NCBI GenBank assembly: GCA_948567375.1
Contig: OX419756.1
Coordinates: 28,534,333 to 28,598,332, forward strand
Length of the DNA stretch: 64,000 bases
Source of the DNA: Lunularia cruciata
Taxonomy: Eukaryota; Streptophyta; Marchantiopsida; Lunulariales; Lunulariaceae
Direction of reading: 5' to 3'
Shown here: positions 12,250 to 22,248 of the stretch, in pieces
Numbering within the stretch: position 1 is the first letter of the stretch
Layout of the letters: every line of letters begins with the position of its first letter
The notes under the pieces: generated by a model
Databases searched by the model: none
Seen by the model: the letters and a program-made list of their open reading frames with translations, nothing else
Told to the model about the DNA's origin: nothing
Translations under genes and position numbers: made by a program

Positions 12250-12895
12250 TAGCAACCATGGTGGCAATGCCCGATGTTATCCTTGCTATGCAACAACAAA
12301 TCAAGCACCTTACTTGATCGTTGGATGAACAAGATCTTTGACGACAAGAGCACGTAGAGAGAGTACCAGTCCAAGAAGGAGATCATCAAATCTGATTCTC
12401 TAAACCCAAGGTATTTGAAGGCAAGAATCTCTCGGGTGCAGTGGAGAATTTTGTGTTTGATTGTGAACGTTATTTTGAAGCTACCAATCTGCAAGATGAG
12501 CAAAAGTATATTCTCTTGGCTTCTAGCCAATTGGATGGAGTAACAAAGCTATGGTGGAGATTCCGAGTAGAGCAAGCTTAATGATAAATTTTTGCACCAA
12601 TCTTGACGTGTGTAGAATTCAAGAGTGAAATAATTAGTTGGTTCCAAGCTATAAATGCCACATGATTTGCAAGGGATAGGTTGGCAGAGTTGAAACAAAT
12701 TGGCTCTGTAAGAAGTTACATCACGTAATTCTAGAACACCATCTTGCAAATTATAGATATATTAGAAGGTGAAGCTCTAGATTGATTTGTGAGGGGTTTG
12801 AAGTCAAGAGGTAACCATACGAGAGCCACAATACTTGGAGGAAGCCATGCGGTTGGCCAAACATTTTGATTCCTTAGTTGCAACAACTTGGTCTT
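12250..12895 (+). pseudogene. gag: Gag of element C, N-terminal part
   Basis: In the plus frame, 12405-12570 reads PKVFEGKNLSGAVENF, then FEATNLQDEQKYILL and KLWWRF, the standard retrotransposon gag capsid core (including the W-W pair). Text such as LKQIGSVRSYI follows near 12690. Stops interrupt at 12580 and later. The frame is cut by a solo LTR at 12900. Confidence 0.7.
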
Positions 12896-12899
12896 GACC

Positions 12900-13588
12900 T
12901 GTGAGCCGGCCAGTCTCTCACTCATGATGAACCTTTGATGGCTATTATGGTAGTGTATCATGACTAAGAAGGCAAGGAACCCCAAATCCATCATACTCCT
13001 CCAAGGTTAACACTCCAAGACTCAAGACATTGCTCACTAGAGAATTTAATGGGAGAGAGATAGTTGCAAATGAAAGGATGATGAGTACCTCCTCATCTCT
13101 TGTTTATATACTTGTGAAATAGTTACACACTAAAGTCACTATTTACCAAAGTAACTCAAGTTACTAGGCTAAAAGTCAAGTAAAGTCAAAAAGTATAAAG
13201 GAGTATCCATCTACATGGGTATATTCCACTAAGCATGTGATCTTATCTTGACCCAACAAATACATCAAGGATTCCTTCACATGGGCTATCCTTGGACTAT
13301 AGAAGAATCCAAGACAAAAAGGCTTACAGGCCCAAGAATTCCCAACTCTTTCCTCAAAGCCAAACACCTAGGAATAATACCAAGTCAACACACTAGAATC
13401 CAAAATAGTGGTGCTCATCTTTTCCACTTCCTCTAAAGTAAGGTCCCCTCTATCTTAGCTATGACCAACTTTAGCTAATCATGACTAATATAGAACTATT
13501 ATTTATCTATATAAATAATATCTCTCAAGTACTTATTATACGAAGCTAAATATCACAATACCACACACATGCACAAATGGGTGTTATA
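12900..13588 (-). repeat. Solo LTR of the B family, reverse orientation, in gag of C
   Basis: It begins TGTGAGCCGGCC and ends GGGTGTTATA, the reverse complement of the B-family LTR. The flanks are GACC (12896-12899 and 13589-13592), an exact 4-bp duplication. No internal sequence is present, so it is a solo LTR left by recombination. Confidence 0.9.
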
Positions 13589-13592
13589 GACC

Positions 13593-14396
13593 TTGACCTC
13601 CACAAAACCTACCGGTACACTACACATGAGTGGAAGATCCGACACCAATGGAGATTGATGTTATTCAATGGAGATCACTTGGTATTGTAGATAGAGAGAA
13701 ACTGTGAAAAATGGTGGTTATTTTTATTGTTGTCAATTGGGACATTGCATTGCTTAATGTCCACTCAAGAATGAGCGACCTCAACAAGTTGCCCAAATAG
13801 AGTTTGTGGAGCGGAATGATCAAGGAAATGAAGAATCCTAGTAGGAGATTTTGAGCCACCTATTAGGAGCTTGATTAGTTCCAATGGGATTGAAGGCTCG
13901 ACCTATGCAAGGTATGATATTTAATCAAGATTGTAGGATTTTGGTTGATTTTGGAAGTTCAGAGAATTGCATGATTATGCAAGTAGCAAAGGAATTGAGT
14001 ATTCCTATCAAGCCAATAAGTGGAAGTAGATTGATGATGGTGGATGGTAGAAAGGGTTTTGCATTTTGTACCTTGCATCCTATTACTTTCAAGATTGGGA
14101 AGGAGTATTTGGAGTGTATGAGGTTTGGAGTGGTACCTCTAAACTGCAATATCATTCTAGGATTACCTTGGCTTGAATGTTATAAGGTTGAATTTGATTG
14201 GACCCAACAACAAATTCAAATACAACACCAAGGTAAGAATTCCCAATTAGGTTGTCTGACATCTTTAAGTAAGACACCTAAAAATAGTCAATCCCAAGAT
14301 GGGAAGTTTGTCAAGAAGGTAGCCATAGAGCAAGCCTTGAAGAGAGATGAGTCCCAAGATGGGATGTTTACCAAGAAAGTAGCCATGGAGTAAGCT
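13593..14396 (+). pseudogene. pro: Gag zinc-knuckle remnant and protease of element C
   Basis: Near 13720-13770 a degraded CCHC knuckle is readable (text GHCIA and CPLKNERPQQVA). The protease frame 13884-14393 carries ILVDFGSSENC, where the usual motif has D-S/T-G, and ILGLPWLECYKVEFDW, the conserved C-terminal protease motif. Element D has the same VDFGS wording, so the Phe may be a family trait and not a lesion. The frame ends at a stop in a 20-residue repeat region. Confidence 0.75.
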
Positions 14397-14465
14397 TTGA
14401 AGAAAGATGAGTCCTTAGATGGGAAGTTTGTTAGTGAAGCAACCATAGAGCAAGGTTTGGAGAAA
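14286..14465 (+). repeat. Three in-frame 60-bp repeats between protease and RT (element C)
   Basis: The units begin SQDGKF, SQDGMF and SLDGKF, each about 20 residues (core DGKFVKKVAIEQALKRDE), from about 14289 to 14465. Element D has the same three units on the minus strand at about 60745-60925. They form a charged linker between protease and reverse transcriptase. Confidence 0.7.
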
Positions 14466-15990
14466 GATAAATCTGTTTTTGTGGTGTGGATCAAGCCAAT
14501 TGCACAAGGACAATTTGAGGAGGGCATAGAGCCTCATCAAGCAATGGTTGATCAGATAGTTCAAGAGTTTGTGGATGTGTTTTGGGATGATCTGCCAAAG
14601 GAATTACCCTCTGATCATGGTATGCCCTTCAAGATTGAGTTATTGTCAAGGAGTACTCTAATGAGTAGACCAATCTATCGGCTCACACCAAAGGAGTTTG
14701 AGGAGTTGCAAACAATACTTATGGAGTTGTTAGAGAAGGACTTCATACAACATAGCACCTCTCCTTAGGGAGCACTGATACTATTCATTTTGAAGAAGGA
14801 TGGAGGACTTTGTTTTTGTATTGATTACCATGGGCTCAATAAAAAAATAGTGAATGCATATCCCTTGCCTCAAATCAATGACTTGCTTGATCAATTGAGT
14901 GGAATATGATACTTTTCCAAGTTGGATCTTCACAATAGCTATTGGAAAATCTCCATTGATAGGGAGGATGTGCAAAAGATTACCTTTTGTACAAGGTATG
15001 GGTATTTCAAGTGGAGAGTTTTACCTTTCGGGCTCACTAATGGTCTAGCAGTCTTCATGGATCAGATGCATTGGGTGTTGGATGGACTATTGGATTGATA
15101 TGTGGTGGTGTTCTTGGATGATATATTAATCTATAGTAAGACAAAGATAGAACACATGAATCATGTGCAAGAAGTCCTAAGACAACTACAACAATGGAAA
15201 TTTTACTGTAAGAAGTCAAAGTGTGCCTTTTGGCAAAAGGAAGTTACCTTCTTGAGTCACAAGATCTCATCGGAGGAGATCAAGATGGAAGAGGAGAAAA
15301 TCAAGGTCATTATTGATTGGCCTACTCCAAAGGATGCAACAAAAGTATGGGCATTTAATGGATTGGCTAGTTTTTATCGACGATTCATCCATTATTATGC
15401 TCATGTGGTTGCACCATTGGTTGACCTCTGGAGGAAGAACTTGAGCTTCTAGTGGACCACCAAGCATGAAAAAGCATTCCAAAAGTTAAAACATATGGTG
15501 TCTTCAAGGCCCATTCTTCAACCATATGATCCTCAACTACCTTGCATGGTTGATTTTGATACTTCTAACTTTGTAATTGGAGCCGTGTTGCAAGAGGAAT
15601 TCCTAGATAGACTACATCTCATTGTCTTTGTGTCTTGGTGACTAAATACAATTGAAAGAAATTACTCTACTCAAGATCAAGAACAACTTACAATGGTATA
15701 TGCTACCAAGGTATGGAAGCATTATCTCTTAGGAAAATAAGTGATCATGCAAATTGATCACAAACTATTGTTGTAGACCTTACACTTGAAACACATGAAG
15801 AGTCAACATCATCAATTGGAGGAACAACTCCAATTGTTTGACATCAAACTTGAGTACAAACCAGGTTGGTTCCATGTCATCCATGATGCTCTATCACAAC
15901 AACCTGATTTGAAGTCTCTTCCTCTCATCACGACAACAATTCTGATGGTGTCAATTGACTCCAAGGTCCAAAACAAGTTTTGATTAGCTC
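14397..15990 (+). pseudogene. pol: Reverse transcriptase and RNase H of element C
   Basis: RT motifs appear in order: [37 protein letters not shown] (motif A, Asp present); VLPFGLTN (motif B); and VVFLDDILIYSK (motif C, DD present) near 15105. The thumb reads NGLASFYRRFIHYYAHV. RNase H follows with FVIGAVLQ near 15575, VYATKVWKHYLLGK near 15705 and a HDALSQQPDL end near 15885. Stops fall at 14766-14768 (TAG where D has TGG), 14908, 15098, 15451 and several places in RNase H. Confidence 0.85.
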
Positions 15991-16527
15991 TACAACAAGA
16001 TCCCTTCTTCCAAATGGTACATGGTCATCTTATAGTATGCGACAAGGAGTACAACACCTTCTCCTTCAAGGAAGACCTTTTATTCCATGAGGATTGGATC
16101 TATGTTCCAACCAAAGGTGATCTCCAACCTATACGCCTTCAACAAGCCCATGATTTACCAATAGCTGGTCACATGGGTGTAGAAAAGACCTTGGGTACCC
16201 TCCAGCATTGATGGTGGTGGCCCAACATGACACAAGATGTTCAAGAGTTTGTCCAATTGTGTGAGAGCTGCCAACGTAACAAGGCCAACAACCAAAAGCT
16301 GAATGGACTCCTTCAACCACTCCACATTCCATCTGCTCAATGGGAACACATGAGCTTGGATCTCATCACATCCTTGCCCAAGACAAAGCAAGTACATACA
16401 ACAATCGTGGTGTTTGTGGATAAGCTTAGTAAGCAAATCCACTTGGCACCAACCTTTGATATTGTGGATGCTCCAACCTTAGCGCAAATCTACTTTGACA
16501 ATATCTTCAAGCATCATGGGATGCCAC
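15991..16527 (+). pseudogene. pol: Integrase of element C, N-terminal half
   Basis: It has the H-H-C-C zinc region (HDLPIAGHMGVEKT around 16150, CESCQRNK around 16262) and the first core segment HMSLDLITSLP with the first catalytic Asp near 16360. TAG/TGA stops occur at about 15982 and 16209. The frame is interrupted after HHGMP at 16527 by a 2.2-kb insertion; the integrase continues at 18752. Confidence 0.82.
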
Positions 16528-18751
16528 GTTGTCGTGTTGTGGTTTGCATAGCCTATAAAAAAGTGACTTATCATAGTTTATCTTGACATTAATGGAGTAG
16601 GTTGTATGGTAGATCCGATGGATGAGATGTTACCATGTGAGCAATCTATGTACATGCATATGATTGACCACATGGGTTACAATCTAATCATGTTTGAGGG
16701 CTCTAATGAATATAGATGAGGGTGAGTGGAGAGACAGAGGGAGTTTTTAGTTGAGGAGTCTCAAGAGGGAGGAGGACATTGGGAGTGAGAGTTGTAGCAG
16801 TGCACAAGTGGTAGAACATCAGAGGAAGCATTTGAGCATACTTGTGATCTGCCATTCCCAAATTCTTTTCTCATTAGGCTTCAGATTTTACACCAAGACG
16901 GCTTATGAGACTAGATGGTAGCACATTTTGGGGCGGTGTTCATGGAGTCGTTGATGGGAAACCCATATCCTATCATCCTTCTGGTGCTTACGTATGAAAA
17001 TGTCTAGGACTTGACAATCTATGTGCTTCTATACTTGGGGAATGCATGAATTTCTTGCTCATAAGATTCAAGGTGGAGTTGTGTGGTCCATTTGTCAAAA
17101 AGTGAAGAAACTACAAGATAAATTTCCAAGAGATTGGGTTGCAAGAGGAGGAGTCTAGAGTTTTTTGACCATTGAGGGAGTTAGGCAAAGGCATTCAAGG
17201 AGTGAAGACCATGGTTGGAAAGAAGAGCTAACAGGCTACAATCTGAAGACAGAAATCACACAATTTGAGATGATTTTGACAAGGTTATTATCAATTTAAT
17301 CAAGGGGGGTAGAGTTCATATCCTAGAGCACAAAGTAGGCAATTGAGAGAGCTTCTTGAGACATTTTTACTATCTGTCAATGGGTATGGAAAGTAGACAA
17401 AGTGCTTACAATATTGAATGCAAGAAATTTGAGTTTTGGATCAATCTCAAATCAGATCTAATTGATTGAAGTTGAAGCTTTTTGGGATGTAAGGTGTTGG
17501 AAAAGAGTTAATGATTAGGTTTGGAGTTTTGGTCACTTCCCAAGTTGTGATTCAGATTATCTTATGAAAATTTCCAATGTTGTTGGTGGGTATGGTTTGC
17601 ACCTTTGTATCAAGGTTTTCATGTAAATTCTCAAATAGAGAAATCAAGGTCTTGGATCAAGTATACCTGAGTCTATAGAGCTCACAAGTTAGCCGAGCTC
17701 AAGAATTGATCCACATCTAGGGATTGGGGTTTTAGTAGTCCATAAAACTTTGCAGAGTGTTAAACAAGAGCACAACAACTACTATGGAAAATTCAGTTGG
17801 CTTTGGACTCATATAGAGTGAGATCTGATGCAAAAAGTTTTACTAAAAAGATTGTTGTAAGCTCAGAGGAGTACTTCTTTCTTCAATCATAATTGAATGT
17901 CAATTCTCTCACTTTTGTGACTATGATTAATTGAGAGTTCAGATTTCCAGAGTGTTTTTTGAGGTTTAAGTGTACATCTGATTTATAAATCAGGGGAAAG
18001 TTGGCAAGAACTAGGGGCAAAACCCTAAAATACGGATTTCAAAATTAGAGTGAAAGTTGTGAAACATTTGGCCAACTTTGAGAGCTTGTCAAGGGAGCTG
18101 TAGTGATCTAATTGAGGTCTATTTTATATCATTAAAAAGCTTATCTCATAGGATTTCCATTGAATTCTGGAACTCTTGAATCCAAGCTACAAAAAAAATT
18201 ATGGTTATATGAGCTACGTAGAGTTTTCCCCATCAAGAATACATAGGAATTCTCCACTTAGAGTAGAAAATTGTGGAGATTTGAAGTTCAGATTGGAGGA
18301 GACTTGGAGTACAGGTTGAAATGAGCTTGATTACAGAGCAAGAAGGCTCTCAAGATCTTTTCCAACAAAAAGTATAGATAGTTGTTGCTATATTCTTGTG
18401 ATTGGATCCTCTCTATGCTTGTCTACTTGTTTGTATGCCCAATGGGTTTGGATTGGTGTGTGAGTGTTGCGCTTAGGTTATTTCCTTCTAGGAGTGTTGT
18501 GTATTTCTCCTTGGTAATGCTAGAGGTGATGACCAGCAGACCAAGAGTACGTGTTTTGATGATAGGTTATGTTACCCATCATTTATCCTTCCCAATAGCA
18601 AAAATACTAGTTATAGAGATAAGGGTTCCAATGGTTAGGTAATGCATGTGTTCAGATGAGTAGTTATAGGTTTACCTATAGCCTCTAATCTATAGTCTCC
18701 AGCTAGGCACCCTATGTGTTCTTAGAGAGAGAAAGGAATAGTGCGATAGAG
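16528..18751. mobile_element. Unclassified 2.2-kb insertion in integrase of element C
   Basis: In element D the integrase text runs through this point without a break (atgccac then atgtactcatc). In C about 2.2 kb separates the two halves. The inserted sequence has no recognisable protein; the only longer frame (18382-18642, 86 codons) is not a known family. The right part shares wording with 4330-4570, so it may be an LTR fragment or a non-autonomous element. I cannot see clear terminal repeats or a clean duplication. Confidence 0.6.
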
Positions 18752-19660
18752 TGTACTCATCCTAACCGTGATCCTTGATTCATCAGGAAGTTTTGGCAAG
18801 CACTCTTCTAGATACTCAACACCAAGCTTGCTTTGTCCATGGCCTATCATCCTCAAATTGATGGATAAACCAAACATGCAAATCATACCTTGGTGGATAT
18901 GCTGCATGCCTTCGTCAATGTCCACCATACCAATTAGGATGAATGTCTTGCAACTACAAAATTTGCCTACAATAATTCCAAATAGGCAAGCATGGGATTT
19001 TCTCCTTTCTTTCTTAATTTTGGCCAAGATCTGCTTGTTCTTGATTCTCTTCTTGCTCCTCCTCCATCTCTGGTCCCTCCTTCTTCAACCTTCTTGACCA
19101 CCATATCCCAATCTCTCCAACAAGCCAAATCTCACCTCTTTGTTGCTCAAAATTGTCAGAAATAATATAAAAACCACCATCATTGTGATCCCCCCTTTGA
19201 AGTTGGTGATAAAGTCATGCTATCCTCTAGTAACTTATCCCTCCCACTTGATACTCAAGTTTGCAAACTTGCCTTTAATTAGATAGAACCCTTTGATGTC
19301 ACCCAAATCATCTCTCTTGTTGCTTATCAACTTGCCTTACCTTGTCATATACGCATCTACCCTATCTTTCACATTTCCAAGTTGAAACCCTTTGTTCCTA
19401 ACCTATCTTCTTTTTCCTCTTGTCTAACCTCCTCCTCCTCCTCCCATCCCTATTAATGATCACAAGGAGTACAAAGTTGATTGTATCCTTGCACGTTGTC
19501 ACATTCAACAAGGACGCCGCCAACAAGGTCCTTTGGAAAGGGTATCCCCTTCATGATGCCACATAGGAACCTCTTTCTCACCTCCAAAATGCATAGATGA
19601 CCATCCAAGATTTTGAACCTTTAATGGTGACGAGGACGTCACCAACTAGCAATGGGCAAA
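18752..19660 (+). pseudogene. pol: Integrase C-terminal half and chromodomain, element C
   Basis: Core text resumes with a broken DRDP segment (second catalytic Asp), then TKLALSMAYHPQIDG, and a Gln/Glu-region remnant reading TKHAN. The C-terminal integrase text includes VGDKVMLSSSNLSLP. Between about 19455 and 19620 frames match the chromodomain seen in D: YKVDCILARCHIQQGRRQ and the WEPLSHLQNA-type segment. Several frameshifts and stops are present. Confidence 0.75.
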
Positions 19661-19662
19661 TA

Positions 19663-20071
19663 TGTATCAATATAGAGTTAGCAATGTAGTTAGTAAGGCT
19701 AACAAAGTAAAGAATAAACCAAATTAACCTAGAATATTCCAAAAGCATCTATGAAGCTTCTTGGGAAGCTTGCTGACTAGCTTAACTTGCACCCCAAGTA
19801 GGTAGCTTCTAGAAGCTTCAAACTAGCTAGCTTGCATACCAAGTAGGTGGTTTCTAGAAGGAAGCTCTTGAGAAGCTTCTTGGTTAACTTGGCTTGCACT
19901 TTAAGAAAGCGACTCAAGGAAGACTCTTGAGAAGCTTCTCAAGGGCCTTGTATGCTATCTATAAATACCAAAGCCAAAGCTCATGCTTGGCATTTGGAGT
20001 TTTTCCACATTCAAGTGTCCCTTTGTGAGTTTCCATTCTCCTATTTTTCTCCTTGATCATAGTATTTTCCA
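19663..20071 (+). repeat. 3' LTR of element C
   Basis: It begins TGTATCAATATAG and ends ATTTTCCA. It is the same length as the 5' LTR but clearly diverged. A TATAAATA box lies at 19960-19967, preceded by GAAGCTTC palindromes. The flank GATAC (20072-20076) pairs with GATAT before the 5' LTR. Confidence 0.87.
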
Positions 20072-20076
20072 GATAC

Positions 20077-20338
20077 CTTCCAAACCTTCAACATGTTTGG
20101 TGAGCATGGCAAACAAGCAACAAGTTAGACTAGTAGGAGGTGGATAAGATGGTAGTTTCAATTATGGGAGTTCAAAATCTCATGACTTTCCAAGTCTTGA
20201 AGGATTCAAGCTATGAATTACTTCTTGGGAAGCCATGGTTGAGAGCAACAAGCACAATTGATTGATGCACAAAGAGTATTTGAGGATTGGGCCATCAAAC
20301 CATAAAGTCATAATTCCTATGACTTACACCACCATAAG
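20077..20338 (+). pseudogene. pro: Protease end of element A, continued
   Basis: The text matches element B across FVVSMANKQQV and LMTFQVLKDSSY to LLGKPWLRA, then a TGA at the same position as in B. One base is missing just after that TGA relative to B. Similarity to B ends near 20338. Confidence 0.8.
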
Positions 20339-21704
20339 TGGTGATAGGTGCATAATGGACCTATCAACCACATTTTACTGCATAGATTGAGTCTAGCACA
20401 ATGTTAGGAGCGGCTCAAGTACCCAGATAATGATGACAATGCGGAAGAGTGTAGTGGAGTAGAGTATCTATCAAAGATCATTTGTTCCTTACTATTCCAA
20501 TTGAAGAAGAAGAAGGAGGAGGACCTGAAGAAAGATTATCTAGAGGTGAAGAATGAGCTATAGGTAGTGCAGTATCTGAGCAAAGAAGTCTTGAAGTTGA
20601 AGGAGAGATTAATCCAAGGAAAGGAAGAAGCCAAAGTATTTTGGGGTTGATGTGGTACTTTGGAGTCAAAGTTTTGAGAATTTGTAGGCAAGTTTTGAGA
20701 AGCAAAGGAGCAATTAAGGACGTCAAGAAGAAGAATTGAAGGAACAAAAGCATTCAAGAAATCAAAGAGTGAGTTCAATGAAGTGCAATGCAAGGTGATA
20801 CACTCCAAGGTGATTGAAGTGGTAAGTGAACACGAGTTGGAGAGATTGAGAAAGGTTGCAGTAGAGGATCGGGCTTGGTAGTGTTAGTTGATAGATAAGA
20901 GTCATGAGGAGGAGAGGTTGCAAGTCTGATGAGAAGGGTGGAGACTCAACTTGTTCAATATATGGAGGAGAAAGAAGCATGACAGCAAATTTTGAAGACA
21001 AGTTAAAGATGTATCAAAATGAGTTGGAACTAGAGTGGAATTGAGAGAAGATAGTTCCGAGGAAGACATCAAAGGTAGTAGGAGAGATCATCAAGAGAGT
21101 AAAGGTGATGTTGAGTACTGAGTCAAAAGTGAAGATGGAAGAAGCAAGACTACACAAGTTGAAGTTTCTAGTGTAAGAGATAAGGAAGAAGAAGGTGAAG
21201 GACATTGACATGAATAAATTGTTGATTTGATTGAGAGAGAGAGTAGATAGAAAAATGGTAGAAGTAGGAGAATATGTTAGTCTCAAGTTATATCTAATTA
21301 AAGCAAAATTTGAAGAAATTTGTAGTAGTTTGAAGGTAGAAACCTGAGGCAAAGCAGTGGAGATAGGAGTGCAGGTGTATTTGGGTGAGTTACTTGAGTC
21401 ATTTGAAGAAGTTAGAGTAGAACAAAAGAATGTAATTAGTAGAGTCATGACTTCAATTTTAGTTCAAACTAAAGATAGGATAGAAATAGAAGAAGTTGTA
21501 GTTGAACCCAAAGTAGAGGAAGCAATTGAAGTTACATTAAGTGTAGAAGCCAAAGTAGAAGTAGACATTGGATCAGATTAGTACTTGATTTGAGATTTGA
21601 AAAGGCAGATATGTAGAAGTAGAATGTCATTTTTGGATCTATAGGTTAGTAACATAGTAGTTGGAGTGGTTTAGGTAGTCTAGATACCTATTGAGTGCCC
21701 TACC

Positions 21705-21712
21705 TATTTAAA
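21705..21712 (+). promoter_or_regulatory. TATA-like box of the giant LTR family
   Basis: CCTATTTAAAGGA lies about 120 bp after the end of the coiled-coil frame. Two other copies keep it on the minus strand, at 22908-22916 and (as CCTATTAAAAGGA) at 44591-44604. Its position implies that the coiled-coil frame lies in U3. Confidence 0.5.
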
Positions 21713-21810
21713 GGAGGCATTTGCAATGAGTTGTTCAATTCTAAAGTTGAGTAAAGCAAAGTGCTAGAACTCAATGCTTGTCATTTTAGTTTAATTCCAA
21801 GTATCAATCT

Positions 21811-21841
21811 TGTGTGTGTGTGTGTGTGTGTATGTGTGTTT
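21811..21841. repeat. (GT)n microsatellite in the giant LTR
   Basis: About ten GT units with one interruption. The two minus-strand copies have only short CA tracts at the matching place, so the run expanded in this copy. Confidence 0.85.
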
Positions 21842-22248
21842 GTGAATGTTTGGAGAAGTTCAAATTGCAAGTTTGAGTGTGTAAGATGTTGGATTTTGCA
21901 GCTCTGGTTCCATTTTGTGTGTTTGATCTTGAGTGGAATGCAACCAAGGCAATGCCTTGATAAATTTGTGAGGAATTTTAGTGTTGGTAGTATTTTTATT
22001 TTATCATCACAACATTGAATGATGGGAAATAATTTTGATTGAGGAATTTATGCCTTTAGTGGAAGTGTGGAACTCAATTCTAAGGCAAAATTATTTTGTG
22101 GTAAAGTAAACTTCTTTGAGAAAATTGAATCATCACAATCAAGATTAATTTGGAAAATTTTGATAGATTGTGATTATGGGTGTAAATAATTTGTGACAAG
22201 ATTGTGATTCAATGCTTGTTATTCTCTTTTGGGTGTTTTTTCTACCTA

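Larger units (their letters stand above)
11577..20071 (+). mobile_element. Element C: chromodomain Ty3/gypsy (chromovirus-type), degraded
   Basis: Both LTRs are present (11577-11985 and 19663-20071, 409 bp each). The flanks GATAT and GATAC are a 5-bp target duplication with one change, and the interrupted element A protease continues on the right. The order is gag, protease, reverse transcriptase, RNase H, integrase, chromodomain. It carries a reverse B-family solo LTR (12900-13588) and a 2.2-kb insertion in integrase (16528-18751). It is the same family as element D but far more decayed, with dozens of stops. Confidence 0.9.
5428..20338 (+). mobile_element. Element A: B-family Ty3/gypsy element, 3' truncated, carrying nested insertions
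   Basis: The element starts with a complete LTR (5428-6118), then a decayed tRNA-Asp-like primer site, a zinc-knuckle leader ORF, gag and the start of protease. It aligns segment by segment with element B. Gag is split by a LINE fragment (8170-10533) and the protease region by element C (11577-20071). The last recognisable base is near 20338, just after the protease end, where a giant-family LTR fragment begins. Reverse transcriptase, integrase and the 3' LTR are absent. Many frames carry stops, so the copy is dead. Confidence 0.85.
20340..22248 (+). repeat. Giant-family LTR fragment (host copy), left part
   Basis: From about 20415 this aligns with the C-terminal half of the coiled-coil frame and the R/U5 end of the giant LTRs at 22249-24214 and 43951-46100, but on the opposite strand. 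Broken frames read EYLSKIICSLLF and VVEPKVEEAIEV. The alignment stops at CTACCTA (22242-22248) and continues at CTACCCA (47719), ending in GTTGTCA at 47859. So this is one LTR split by the giant element. Its first ~1.8 kb is missing; 20340-20415 is unassigned. Confidence 0.8.

Noticed and set aside
13248-13436. Repeated ~62-codon frame (LSQGFLHMGYPW type) seen at several places
   Set aside because: It is the antisense of the B-family LTR and occurs wherever that LTR occurs; no evidence of translation.
21811-21841. (GT)n tract as a regulatory Z-DNA signal
   Set aside because: Other copies of the same LTR have only short tracts, so it is simple slippage.
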